NCBI GenBank assembly: GCA_903881085.1
Contig: CAIRSA010000125.1
Coordinates: 1-37,128, forward strand
Source: an uncultured Acidobacteriia bacterium
Lineage (GTDB): Bacteria; Acidobacteriota; Terriglobia; Bryobacterales; Bryobacteraceae
Length of the DNA stretch: 37,128 nucleotides
Reading direction: 5' to 3'
Positions within the stretch are counted from its first letter, which is position 1. Each line of letters begins with the position of its first letter. Below the pieces are notes generated by a model, which did no database searches, was not told where the DNA came from, and was given only the letters and a program-made list of their open reading frames with translations. The translations under genes were made by a program, and so were the position numbers. Positions 7,561 through 14,192 of the stretch are shown piece after piece.

Positions 7561-7716
7561 ATGAAGACAATCCAGTTTGTTCCCGATGAAAAAATGCGGC
7601 GGACTGCAGATCACGCAGCGAATGAGGAGCGGGATCGCGCAGGTTACGAAAAGAGTCCTCAGGCAAAAGATGAATCTCTCCGTTGGGAACGGGAGGCTGT
7701 GTGGCTGGAGGGATAG
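7561..7716 (+). CDS. Possible small antitoxin-like protein, orphan
   Basis: A 51-residue frame starts ten bases after the TauE stop. It opens with a short strand-like segment (MKTIQFVPDEKM) and continues highly charged, with DRAGYEKSPQAKDESLRWERE and a Trp-containing end. This overall form resembles the small antitoxins of type II modules. No toxin gene follows it: the next 32 bases lead into the 3' end of the OsmC gene on the other strand. There is no strong ribosome site. It may be a relic of a lost pair or a chance frame; I keep it because the composition is protein-like. Confidence 0.3.
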   Translation: MKTIQFVPDEKMRRTADHAANEERDRAGYEKSPQAKDESLRWEREAVWLEG

Positions 7717-7748
7717 CCCGAGGTGGCCTGTTGCTTACTTGTTCTATT

Positions 7749-8216
7749 TCAGCCAATGATCTCCGGCGCATGATGCACCGGAAAATTCACCGAATTGGCG
7801 ATGAAGCACAGCCGCTCCGCCTCGTCGTGCAACCGTAGCGCCGTCGCTTTGTCGGATTCCGCAGTGACGGTCACGCGCGGCTTCAGCGTCACCGAAGTGA
7901 ACCGGCCAGCACCATCGGCATCCAGCGCCATCTCCCCTTCTGCCGGATCGCTGTAAGCCGTTATCACCACCTCGTTCACCGCGCACAGATGCAGGTACGA
8001 CAACATGTGGCAGGCCGAAAGCGCCGCAATCAAAAGCTCCTCAGGGTTGTAACGCGAAGCATCGCCGCGAAAGGCCGTTGCCGAAGACCCGGCCAGCGCA
8101 GGTTTCCCCGCGCCGCTGATCACATGTTCACGCGAATACGCTCGATAGCCCGATGTTCCCGTGCCCTGGTTGCCCGTCCATTCCACCGTCACCTGGAATT
8201 CGTGAAGCTTCGACAT
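7749..8216 (-). CDS. OsmC/Ohr-family peroxiredoxin
   Basis: The 155-residue protein fits the OsmC fold that reduces organic hydroperoxides using two cysteines. Cys69 lies in ALSACHMLSYLHLC and Cys137 in AERLCFIANSVNFPV, the two expected positions. The N-terminal strand region (FQVTVEWTG...GTSGYRAYSREHVI) and the NPEELLIAAL block are typical of the OsmC rather than the Ohr subgroup. It is intact and lies five bases downstream of the DinB gene, so the two are co-transcribed. Both are often stress-related, which fits a small detoxification operon. Confidence 0.9.
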   Translation of the reverse strand: MSKLHEFQVTVEWTGNQGTGTSGYRAYSREHVISGAGKPALAGSSATAFRGDASRYNPEELLIAALSACHMLSYLHLCAVNEVVITAYSDPAEGEMALDADGAGRFTSVTLKPRVTVTAESDKATALRLHDEAERLCFIANSVNFPVHHAPEIIG

Positions 8217-8221
8217 AGCCT

Positions 8222-8749
8222 TTACCCGATATATTTTTCGCGGATCATCTGCATGTGCGCGAGCTCATGGCCAGCGATGATGAACGCCGCCGCACGCGCG
8301 CTGAGGTCGCCGCCGCTGGCCCGTCCCCGCAACTCCCACGCATGCTTATCGAAGCCGCGGAACATCAGGATGTTCACCTTGCGAAGCAGTTCGAACTCCG
8401 CATGCAGGTCTGACCACGGCCGCTGATCGAAGTTCGCCCCGGCAACGAATGCGTCCTGATCGAAGCTCGGCAGTTCTGTTTTGTCGTTGCGGGCGATGCG
8501 AAGCGCGCGGTAGGCAAAGATCCGCTCCGTATCGATCATGTGCCCGAGCACTTCTTTGAGAATCCACTTGCCCGGAGCGTAACGCTTCATGGAAGCCTCT
8601 TCGCTCACGGCACGGAGAGTGGGGATGGTGCGGTCAATCTGACCGCTGAGGGCAAAGATGATGTCTTCCCCGCCGACTAAATCGATATACCTGGAAAAGT
8701 AAGGAGCGTATTCCGGCGAGGATGGTCTTCCGGTCGTGTAGTAGGCCAT
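8222..8749 (-). CDS. DinB-family (DinB_2) metal-dependent helical bundle protein
   Basis: This 175-residue protein belongs to the DinB/YfiT-like four-helix bundles. The three metal-ligand histidines are at the expected places: His70 in LGHMIDTERIFAYRALRIAR and His161 and His165 in AGHELAHMQMIREKYIG. Related enzymes include bacillithiol and mycothiol S-transferases and maleylpyruvate isomerase, but most members have no known substrate. The initiating ATG is at 8749. It precedes osmC by five bases in the same operon. The 246 bases upstream contain no other gene on this strand that I can support. Confidence 0.88.
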   Translation of the reverse strand: MAYYTTGRPSSPEYAPYFSRYIDLVGGEDIIFALSGQIDRTIPTLRAVSEEASMKRYAPGKWILKEVLGHMIDTERIFAYRALRIARNDKTELPSFDQDAFVAGANFDQRPWSDLHAEFELLRKVNILMFRGFDKHAWELRGRASGGDLSARAAAFIIAGHELAHMQMIREKYIG

Positions 8750-8995
8750 AACCCATCATAGCCCCGAATCGGGAACTCCCGGTGTTACATATTGACGAAG
8801 CTCGTAGTTTGGATGCTTTCGAGGAGGATTGGGATCGGATGTAACGTAGCGCTCGCAAGCGAGCGGACAGGCGAATACTAACTCAAAGACAGCGGAATCT
8901 AAAAAACGAGCGGTATTGGAGTCGCACTCGCCCGGCAAAAAAGCCGAGTACCACTCGGCTGCAGATTGCCAATCTGCCCCACATCGGCAGACCTC
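8750..8995. other. Intergenic stretch with a small palindrome, no supported gene
   Basis: No convincing gene is seen here. At 8850-8865 CGCTCGC and GCGAGCG form a 7-bp stem around two A, just after GTAACGTA. The window's right end has another palindrome with the same GTAACG and CGCTCG words, so both may belong to a dispersed repeat. A frame of about 60 codons covers most of the region but reads through the palindrome and lacks family features. The right edge holds a terminator. Confidence 0.5.
8937..8960 (-). terminator. Rho-independent terminator of the epimerase gene
   Basis: On the minus strand AGCCGAGT-GGT-ACTCGGCT forms an 8-bp stem with a three-base loop, and a run of T follows at once. 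It lies 36 bases beyond the epimerase stop. A second perfect stem (GCAGA/TCTGC, 8961-8977) lies between them. Confidence 0.75.
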
Positions 8996-9985
8996 TTAGA
9001 CGACCGCTGCCCCAACCTTCGCCAACAGCGCATCCTCAAACCCGTAATCCGGGGAAGGCCGTTCATTATGCCGCAAGTACCACCGGTACGATTCCTTCAA
9101 CCCCGTAGCGAAATCCGTTGGCCGGAAGCCCAGCACCCGCTGCGCCTTCGCAATCACCTGCGTAATCGGCGGCATGTCATAATAGACTCCGAAATACAGC
9201 TGCGGCCCCATCGGATGCCCGCCGCAGCGCAATATCCGCTCCCGCGGAATCCGCACAAACTCCACCCGCTTGCCACAGGCATCGGCCATCGCCTGTACAG
9301 CTTCGGTCTGCGTCACAGGCCGCGCATTGGCAATATTGAACGCATGCCCCACGGCATTCGGCTCCACCATCGCCTTCAGGCACGCGGTCACCAGATCCTT
9401 CACAAACACAAACTGCATTAGGCGCCGTCCGTCACCGGGGATGATGATCGGCCGGGCGTCTTTCAAGCGATCCCAGAAGAAGGCTTCGCGGTAAAAAGGA
9501 TTTCCAGGTCCATAGATATACGGAGGGCGCAGCGTGGTCACCGGAAACCCGTGCCGCTGATGCAAACGGAATAGCATCCGCTCGCTCATCGCCTTATTTC
9601 GGATATAAGTATCTGGATGCGTATCGGCCGCCAGGGCATCGCCTTCGTGATGATTCAGTCCGTCGCCGTATGCCGCTACGCTCGAAATAAACACGTAACG
9701 CTGCAGGTTCGTCCCAACCGCCTTCGCCGTGCCTTCCACCTGGGCGCAGGTAGTCCCGCGTTCCCAATCGTAGACATTATCAAAGACAACGTCGAACTGC
9801 TTACCGGCTACGGCGCGTTTTACTGACTCCGCATCGTTCCGGTCACCAGTCAAGTTGATGACTTTCTTTCCTAGATCATGTTCCGGCTTGCGGTGCAGCA
9901 CCGAAACTTCGTGACCATTCTTCAACAACTCGGCGACGAGGTTTCGCCCGATGAACAAAGTACCACCAATTACTAGGACCTTCAT
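8996..9985 (-). CDS. NAD-dependent epimerase/dehydratase (extended SDR)
   Basis: The 329-residue protein is an extended short-chain dehydrogenase. It starts MKVLVIGGTLFIGR, the GGTxFxGR form of the nucleotide-binding glycine motif. The active site follows as the SSVAAYGDG serine region and Y127-x3-K131 (YIRNK). The LRPPYIYGPGNP segment is also typical. Members act on nucleotide sugars or on isoflavone-type substrates; the GGT form is frequent among RNA-binding or chloroplast-stem-loop-like SDRs and in uncharacterised sugar epimerases, so the substrate stays open. I start it at 9985 because the domain begins there, with AAGAAG eight bases upstream. A terminator follows at 8937-8960. It is a single-gene unit. 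Confidence 0.87.
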   Translation of the reverse strand: MKVLVIGGTLFIGRNLVAELLKNGHEVSVLHRKPEHDLGKKVINLTGDRNDAESVKRAVAGKQFDVVFDNVYDWERGTTCAQVEGTAKAVGTNLQRYVFISSVAAYGDGLNHHEGDALAADTHPDTYIRNKAMSERMLFRLHQRHGFPVTTLRPPYIYGPGNPFYREAFFWDRLKDARPIIIPGDGRRLMQFVFVKDLVTACLKAMVEPNAVGHAFNIANARPVTQTEAVQAMADACGKRVEFVRIPRERILRCGGHPMGPQLYFGVYYDMPPITQVIAKAQRVLGFRPTDFATGLKESYRWYLRHNERPSPDYGFEDALLAKVGAAVV

Positions 9986-10124
9986 GTGCGCTTCTTTAGT
10001 CGTAATATTCCAATCCAAGATGCATGATCAGATCTTCGCCGGCATGCAACGCGGCGTTTTTTCAGCTTCCTCAAGCGGACATGATGCCGTGCACGGAGCA
10101 GCTCCAGATGCCGTCATCGGGCCT

Positions 10125-10141
10125 TTGAAGTTGAACTTCAA
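10125..10141. promoter_or_regulatory. Palindrome upstream of the response-regulator gene
   Basis: TTGAAGT-TGA-ACTTCAA is a perfect 7-bp inverted repeat. Its centre is about 50 bases before the predicted transcription start, a usual place for an activator or autoregulator to bind. The protein that binds it is unknown. Confidence 0.45.
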
Positions 10142-10168
10142 TTAGGAATTTAGAAAAAGCCTTAATGT

Positions 10169-10174
10169 TATACT
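10169..10174 (+). promoter_or_regulatory. -10 element of the LytTR regulator gene, likely leaderless
   Basis: TATACT ends nine bases before the ATG at 10184. No Shine-Dalgarno lies in between, so the mRNA probably starts at or next to the start codon. Confidence 0.5.
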
Positions 10175-10183
10175 AACATTTAG

Positions 10184-10963
10184 ATGCCCGGTCGCGCGAC
10201 TGTCTCCTCAATTTCCACGCTGATCGTCGACGACGAACCGCTCGCCTCCGACGAACTTGCCTACCTGCTGAAAGACTTTCCCGACGTGGAAATCATCGCC
10301 ACCGGGTCAAACGGACTGGAAGCTCTGAAATTGATTGAGTCGCTCGAACCCGACCTCGTCTTCCTCGATGTGCAGATGCCGGGCCTGGATGGAATGGGCG
10401 TCATCCAGCATCTGAAGGAGCGCGGCATCCCGCTGCCCCATATCGTACTTGCCACGGCGTTTGAGCAGTACGCCATCGAAGCCTTCAAGGAAGCCGCGAC
10501 GGACTATCTTCTGAAGCCGATCGAAAAAGAGCGTCTCGCTCTCACCATCGATCGCGTCCGAAACGCCATGGAAGAACGCGCCAAGCCCTCCGCGACGGCG
10601 CCCGCCGACACCTCAGCGGCAAGCCACCGCAACAAAATCCTGGTGCGCAAAGACAACCGCAACTTCATTGTGGATGTGCAGGACGTCGCCTACGCCACCA
10701 TCGTCGACGGCATCATCACAGTGGTGGGTTCGAACCTGGAAGGCGAGTCGACTTACAAAACCATTGACGAATTGCAGGCCAGTCTCGACCCGGAACTCTT
10801 CTGGCGCGTTCACCGCTCCTGGCTGGTCAACATCAATCGCATCAAGGAAGTGATCCCCTGGTTCAATTCCAGCTTCCAGATTCGCATGGACGACAAACGC
10901 CAGACCGAAGTCCCAGTCAGTCGCGTGCAGACCAAGCGCCTGCGCACGCTCTTCAGATTGTGA
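10184..10963 (+). CDS. LytTR-family response regulator without neighbouring kinase
   Basis: This 259-residue protein has an N-terminal receiver domain (about 10-125) and a C-terminal LytTR DNA-binding domain (about 150-258). The receiver keeps the acidic pair D16/D17, the phosphorylated D62 in VFLDVQMPG and K111 in YLLKPI. The LytTR part shows the FWRVHRSWLVNINRIKEV signature. Such proteins activate transcription after phosphorylation by a LytS-like histidine kinase, but no kinase gene lies near. It converges on the YdcF gene and overlaps it by 11 bases. The palindrome at 10125-10141 could be its own site, but LytTR proteins usually bind direct repeats, so this is a guess. Confidence 0.92.
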   Translation: MPGRATVSSISTLIVDDEPLASDELAYLLKDFPDVEIIATGSNGLEALKLIESLEPDLVFLDVQMPGLDGMGVIQHLKERGIPLPHIVLATAFEQYAIEAFKEAATDYLLKPIEKERLALTIDRVRNAMEERAKPSATAPADTSAASHRNKILVRKDNRNFIVDVQDVAYATIVDGIITVVGSNLEGESTYKTIDELQASLDPELFWRVHRSWLVNINRIKEVIPWFNSSFQIRMDDKRQTEVPVSRVQTKRLRTLFRL

Positions 10964-11540
10964 TGCCCATTGTCCACAACATGTAACCAAAAGCCTGCCG
11001 CAGATAGAGCCACCATTCGCGCCATGTCGCTTTTCCAGGACTGGAGCGCGGGGAGCCAAACACTTTCACGCCGCGCGATTCCAGCATCCGTTTCGCACGA
11101 AAAATGTGATAGCCATCGCTCACCACAATGCACGACTTCAAGCCCATGCGCTTCATGATCTCTACCGACGCCGCAGTCGAATGCATGGTGGTCTCGCCTT
11201 CCATCTCCACAATGATCGACTCGGCCGGGACGCCCTGTTTGGTCAGATAAGCCCGCCCCACGCCGCCTTCGGTGAACATCGGATCGCCGCCCGCGCCGCC
11301 CGTGGTCAGAATCAGCGGCGCCAGCCCGTGCCGGTACAATTCCAGCCCATGATCCAACCGCGCTTTCAAAACAGGAGAAGGACGTCCGTTATATTCGGCC
11401 GCGCCCAGAATGAGAATGACATCAGCCGGGTGCGCTTCGTCCACGTTTGATTGGTCCCGAATCTGAAACCAGACTCGCGACAACTGTGTGGCAAACAGCA
11501 ATGCCACAACCGCCGATGCGATCCATAGCGCGCGTCTCAC
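10953..11540 (-). CDS. YdcF/DUF218-family membrane-anchored protein
   Basis: The 195-residue protein has an N-terminal anchor (MRRALWIASAVVALLFATQL) and a DUF218 domain. Family motifs are ADVILILGAAEYNGRPSPVLKARLDHGLELY and LILTTGGAGGD, followed by VPAESIIVEMEGETTMHSTAASVEIM and VVSDGYHIFRAKRML. Relatives include SanA and YdcF, linked to envelope barrier function and vancomycin sensitivity; the biochemical reaction is not settled. It starts at GTG 11540, with AAAGGAT ten bases upstream. It ends inside the response-regulator gene, with an 11-base convergent overlap. Only 30 bases separate its start from the divergent methyltransferase. Confidence 0.88.
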   Translation of the reverse strand: MRRALWIASAVVALLFATQLSRVWFQIRDQSNVDEAHPADVILILGAAEYNGRPSPVLKARLDHGLELYRHGLAPLILTTGGAGGDPMFTEGGVGRAYLTKQGVPAESIIVEMEGETTMHSTAASVEIMKRMGLKSCIVVSDGYHIFRAKRMLESRGVKVFGSPRSSPGKATWREWWLYLRQAFGYMLWTMGITI

Positions 11541-11570
11541 GTCTGCGTTATCCTTTTACAGTCTACTAGA

Positions 11571-12326
11571 ATGTCCGCGCCTCAACGAATCACCAGCCCC
11601 GCTAACCCGCTCATCAAGATGCTGAAGCGCGCCGTCGCGCGGGGCGAATTGACAGCATCGGGCTCCATGATCGCCGAGTCGCTGCATCTGCTTGAAGAGG
11701 CCCTGCGCAGTCCGGTAGAGATCGAACACGTGCTGGTCAGCGCCTCGGCAGCGCACCGGCTGCCGGCAGGCGTCGAGGCGATCGAACTCGACGATCGCCT
11801 GTTCGACGAAATCTCTTCCACCGAAGCCAGCCAGGGCGTTATCACGCTGGTTCGCCCTCGTCAGTGGCAAGCCGCCGATCTGCTGAAGCCCGATCCATTG
11901 ATCATCGTGCTCGATGGCCTGCAGGACCCAGGCAACGCCGGCGCCATCCTGCGCGCCGCCGAAGCCTTCGGCGCAACCGGGGCCGTCTTCCTCAAAGGCA
12001 CAGTCAGTGCGTATAACCCCAAAGCCGTCCGCGCCAGCGCCGGGTCCATCTTCCGGCTGCCTTACTTCGCCGCCTTAGCGACAAACGAATTCTTAGATCT
12101 GAAAATTCCATTATACGCCGCCATGCCGCGGGCGTCGCTCCTCGCTTCTGCCGCCGACTTGCGAAGCGCATGCGCCATCGCCATCGGCAATGAAGGCCGC
12201 GGTGTCAGCGCCGAAATCAAGGCGGCCGCCCAACCCATCGCCATCCCTACCATGGGCGTGGAAAGTCTCAACGCCGCCGTCGCCGCCGGCATTCTGCTCT
12301 ACGAAGCGCGCCGCCAGAGGATGTAA
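11571..12326 (+). CDS. TrmH/SpoU-family RNA 2'-O-methyltransferase
   Basis: The 251-residue protein has the SPOUT knot of TrmH-family enzymes, which transfer a methyl group from SAM to the ribose 2'-OH of rRNA or tRNA. The three conserved motifs are present: GLQDPGNAGAILRAAEAFG (about 115-133), IAIGNEGRGVS (about 203-213) and IPTMGVESLNAAVAAGILLYE (about 223-243). The first 100 residues form the RNA-binding SpoU substrate domain, with ITSPANPLIKMLKRA. It resembles the 23S rRNA group (RlmB-like), but the target site is unknown. It is followed at once by the Smr gene, whose start codon abuts its stop. Confidence 0.9.
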   Translation: MSAPQRITSPANPLIKMLKRAVARGELTASGSMIAESLHLLEEALRSPVEIEHVLVSASAAHRLPAGVEAIELDDRLFDEISSTEASQGVITLVRPRQWQAADLLKPDPLIIVLDGLQDPGNAGAILRAAEAFGATGAVFLKGTVSAYNPKAVRASAGSIFRLPYFAALATNEFLDLKIPLYAAMPRASLLASAADLRSACAIAIGNEGRGVSAEIKAAAQPIAIPTMGVESLNAAVAAGILLYEARRQRM

Positions 12327-12593
12327 ATGGAAGACGAACCGATTCGCATTCCTATCACCGATGTGTTCGACCTGCACACCGTTCCGCCGCGCGACGTTGC
12401 AGCAGTGGTCGACGCCTACCTCGACGAAGCCCACGCCCTGGGCCTCACCGCCCTCCGCATCATCCACGGCAAAGGCATCGGCGTCCAGCGCGAAACCGTC
12501 CGCAAAATCCTCGCCCGCAAGTCCTATGTCAAAGCCTTCCGCGACGCCCCGGCCGAAGCCGGCTCCTGGGGCGCGACGCTCGTGGATCTTTAA
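12327..12593 (+). CDS. Small Smr-domain protein
   Basis: The 88-residue protein is a stand-alone Smr domain, otherwise found at the C-terminus of MutS2. It shows DLHT at 15-18 and IIHGKGIGVQR at about 45-55, the two motifs of the nuclease-like fold. Smr proteins cleave DNA or RNA, and MutS2-type Smr domains have been linked to rescue of collided ribosomes. It abuts the rRNA methyltransferase gene, suggesting one transcript and a possible shared role in ribosome or RNA maintenance; the last point is an inference. The gene is complete. A GGGGAC repeat starts two bases after its stop. Confidence 0.87.
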   Translation: MEDEPIRIPITDVFDLHTVPPRDVAAVVDAYLDEAHALGLTALRIIHGKGIGVQRETVRKILARKSYVKAFRDAPAEAGSWGATLVDL

Positions 12594-12594
12594 T

Positions 12595-12618
12595 CGGGGA
12601 CGGAGGGGACGGACCGCA
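12595..12618 (+). repeat. GGGGAC-rich dispersed repeat, copy A
   Basis: This 24-bp stretch is identical to 30594-30617, in the same orientation. Both lie just outside genes. It contains GGGGACGGA followed by GGGGACGG, and copy B ends in GTCCCC, which can pair with GGGGAC. The repeat is certain within the window; its wider distribution is not known. Confidence 0.75.
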
Positions 12619-12664
12619 TGTTCACCGGTTCCTAAGCTCTTCTCCCCAGCACCATGTCTCCGCG

Positions 12665-12670
12665 TATAAT
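12665..12670 (+). promoter_or_regulatory. Consensus -10 (TATAAT), likely leaderless
   Basis: A perfect TATAAT ends six bases before the ATG at 12677, with no room for a ribosome site. No -35 is clear. It would produce a message that starts at or inside the first codons; a downstream start is the other possibility. Confidence 0.5.
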
Positions 12671-12676
12671 CGAAGC

Positions 12677-13642
12677 ATGATCGCCACCCTGGCCCTGTTC
12701 ATCTTGAGCACAGCATTGCCACTGGCGGCGCAACAGACTCAAGGCCCTACAGTATTGGCCTGGACCGCACACCTGGCTGCCGAACGCGGTCAACCGGAAC
12801 TAATCCCGCAGATCATCCCGCTCCTGCGGCACCCGCACCCGGATGTGCAACTGGCCGCAGCGGACGCGCTGATTCGGATGAATGCAGATGTGCCATCTTC
12901 CGATCTAGTAGGCGTGCGTATCGACGGCTCACTCGACCCAGTGATCGTGCTGCTCGCAAAGTCTCCACAACAGCACGCCCAACTCTTGATGGAACTGATT
13001 GATCAAGCGCAGGATGACACGCAATGGGCGGCGATTAACAGCATTCTGGCTAACGCACCACCTGGTGGTTTTGCCGCCCGGCTTCTCCATGACTGGAAGC
13101 TCCAAATATTGATCGAGCTCTGGGACGGTCCGATTGGAATTGGTTGTCGGAGCAGCGGCAGCTTCCGAAAACCGCCCCCGGAGCGGGATCGGGAGGGCTT
13201 TCCACACAAGTGGGTGAACGTACTCAGCCAGGGCGGATCGAATTCCGGGACAATTACCATCACGGAAGAGCCATTTTCTGTCCGTTATTCCAGAACGAAG
13301 GTTGCCCGGCAGATTGAGGGCTTAACTTCGCACAATGAATCTCGAAAGATGTATCTCCAGCAACTTGCCCATTATGGTCTCCCCAATACAGGAGTCACAT
13401 TCAAATGGAAAAGCCCGGAAAACTTCCTCGCCGACGCCGAAAACCTGCGAGCCCTCGTCACCAGATGCAACACGGAACTCCGGCAGATTCTCCTCAGCCG
13501 CGGCCTTCTCAAACCCGGCGAAGACACCACAGGCCCCGCTCCAGAGTTCGCCGTCACAGACATGCGCCACGATAAATCCACCCCGCTGCCAAAGCTCTCT
13601 TGGATGACGGAACAACCGCCCGTCACTCCGAAAATCAATTAA
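12677..13642 (+). CDS. Exported HEAT-repeat-like protein of unknown function
   Basis: The 321-residue product begins with a signal peptide (MIATLALFILSTALPLAAQ). Residues about 35-125 form helical repeats with HEAT character (IIPLLRHPHPDVQLAAADALIRM). The rest, with a charged stretch KPPPERDREGF and several Trp/Tyr residues, is not recognised. HEAT repeats are protein-binding scaffolds, so a periplasmic interaction role is plausible. The TATAAT promoter lies six bases before the ATG. It precedes a toxin-antitoxin remnant by nine bases but is not obviously related to it. The gene is intact. Confidence 0.6.
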   Translation: MIATLALFILSTALPLAAQQTQGPTVLAWTAHLAAERGQPELIPQIIPLLRHPHPDVQLAAADALIRMNADVPSSDLVGVRIDGSLDPVIVLLAKSPQQHAQLLMELIDQAQDDTQWAAINSILANAPPGGFAARLLHDWKLQILIELWDGPIGIGCRSSGSFRKPPPERDREGFPHKWVNVLSQGGSNSGTITITEEPFSVRYSRTKVARQIEGLTSHNESRKMYLQQLAHYGLPNTGVTFKWKSPENFLADAENLRALVTRCNTELRQILLSRGLLKPGEDTTGPAPEFAVTDMRHDKSTPLPKLSWMTEQPPVTPKIN

Positions 13643-13651
13643 ACTGAACAT

Positions 13652-13921
13652 ATGGCCACGCGTGCCGACGCAATCTACGAAGGCGGTGCCCTTCACCCAC
13701 TTGAGCCGTTGGCTCTCGACGAACACAAGCGCGTCAAAATCATCATCGAACCGACAACGGAGACTGTCGATGACCTGATTGCCCACGAATTCATGGCTCG
13801 ATGCCGGGCCGAAGTTGCTATGATGGACCACGTCCCAACAATCGAGGAAACACTTGAAGCGCTCAAGGACGTGCCCGGTTCTTTTGGCGACGAAATCATC
13901 CGCGCTCGAGGCGACCGTTAA
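13652..13921 (+). CDS. AF2212/DUF104-like antitoxin
   Basis: This 89-residue protein has the opening of AF2212-like (DUF104) antitoxins: AIYEGGALHPLEPLALDEHKRVKIIIEP, a small beta-barrel-like domain. The second half is helical and acidic (VPTIEETLEALKDVPGSFGDEI), as expected for a toxin-binding arm. It is followed three bases later by a PIN-domain gene, the typical VapBC-like layout. The antitoxin frame is intact, while the toxin is not, so it would now be an orphan whose present role, if any, is unclear. Confidence 0.7.
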   Translation: MATRADAIYEGGALHPLEPLALDEHKRVKIIIEPTTETVDDLIAHEFMARCRAEVAMMDHVPTIEETLEALKDVPGSFGDEIIRARGDR

Positions 13922-13924
13922 TCT

Positions 13925-14162
13925 GTGAGATACTTCCTCGACTCCAGTGCCTTGGCCAAGCGGTTCCACCTGGAACCCGGTGCAGAGGTCGTAAGCGCAA
14001 TCTTTGCTGAGTATGGGCGTGTGATTTTCGTTTCCGAACTTGCCATGGTTGAGCTTATTTCGGTCGCAGGAATCAAGCAAACTTGATTTCTTCGTAACTT
14101 CGGATAAGACACTCGCAGAAATCGCGACGCTCGAAAACCTGGCCGTCATAGTCCCGAAATAA
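13925..14162 (+). pseudogene. PIN-domain toxin with an internal deletion
   Basis: From GTG 13925 the frame reads VRYFLDSSALAKRFHLEPGAE...SELAMVELISVAGIKQT and then stops at 14082-14084. This is the N-terminal third of a PIN toxin, with its first catalytic Asp at position 6. Overlapping the stop by two bases, another frame (from 14083) reads DFFVTSDKTLAEIATLENLAVIVPK and stops at 14162, which is the C-terminal end of a PIN domain. The middle, about 60-70 residues with the third acidic site, is missing and the two parts are out of frame. I conclude that an internal deletion inactivated the toxin beside an intact antitoxin. Confidence 0.75.
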
Positions 14163-14192
14163 CTAACCCAAGCGGCTCTCCGCTGCCCACCA

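Noticed and set aside
8756..8938. A 60-codon minus-strand frame in the region between DinB and the epimerase.
   Set aside because: It reads through a palindrome, starts at a weak TTG and resembles no family; kept only as intergenic sequence.
8961..8977. A stem with a seven-base loop (TTGCCAA) looks like a tRNA anticodon arm, Gly on one strand and Ala on the other.
   Set aside because: No T-arm, acceptor stem or CCA-like end can be built around it on either strand; it adjoins a terminator stem instead.
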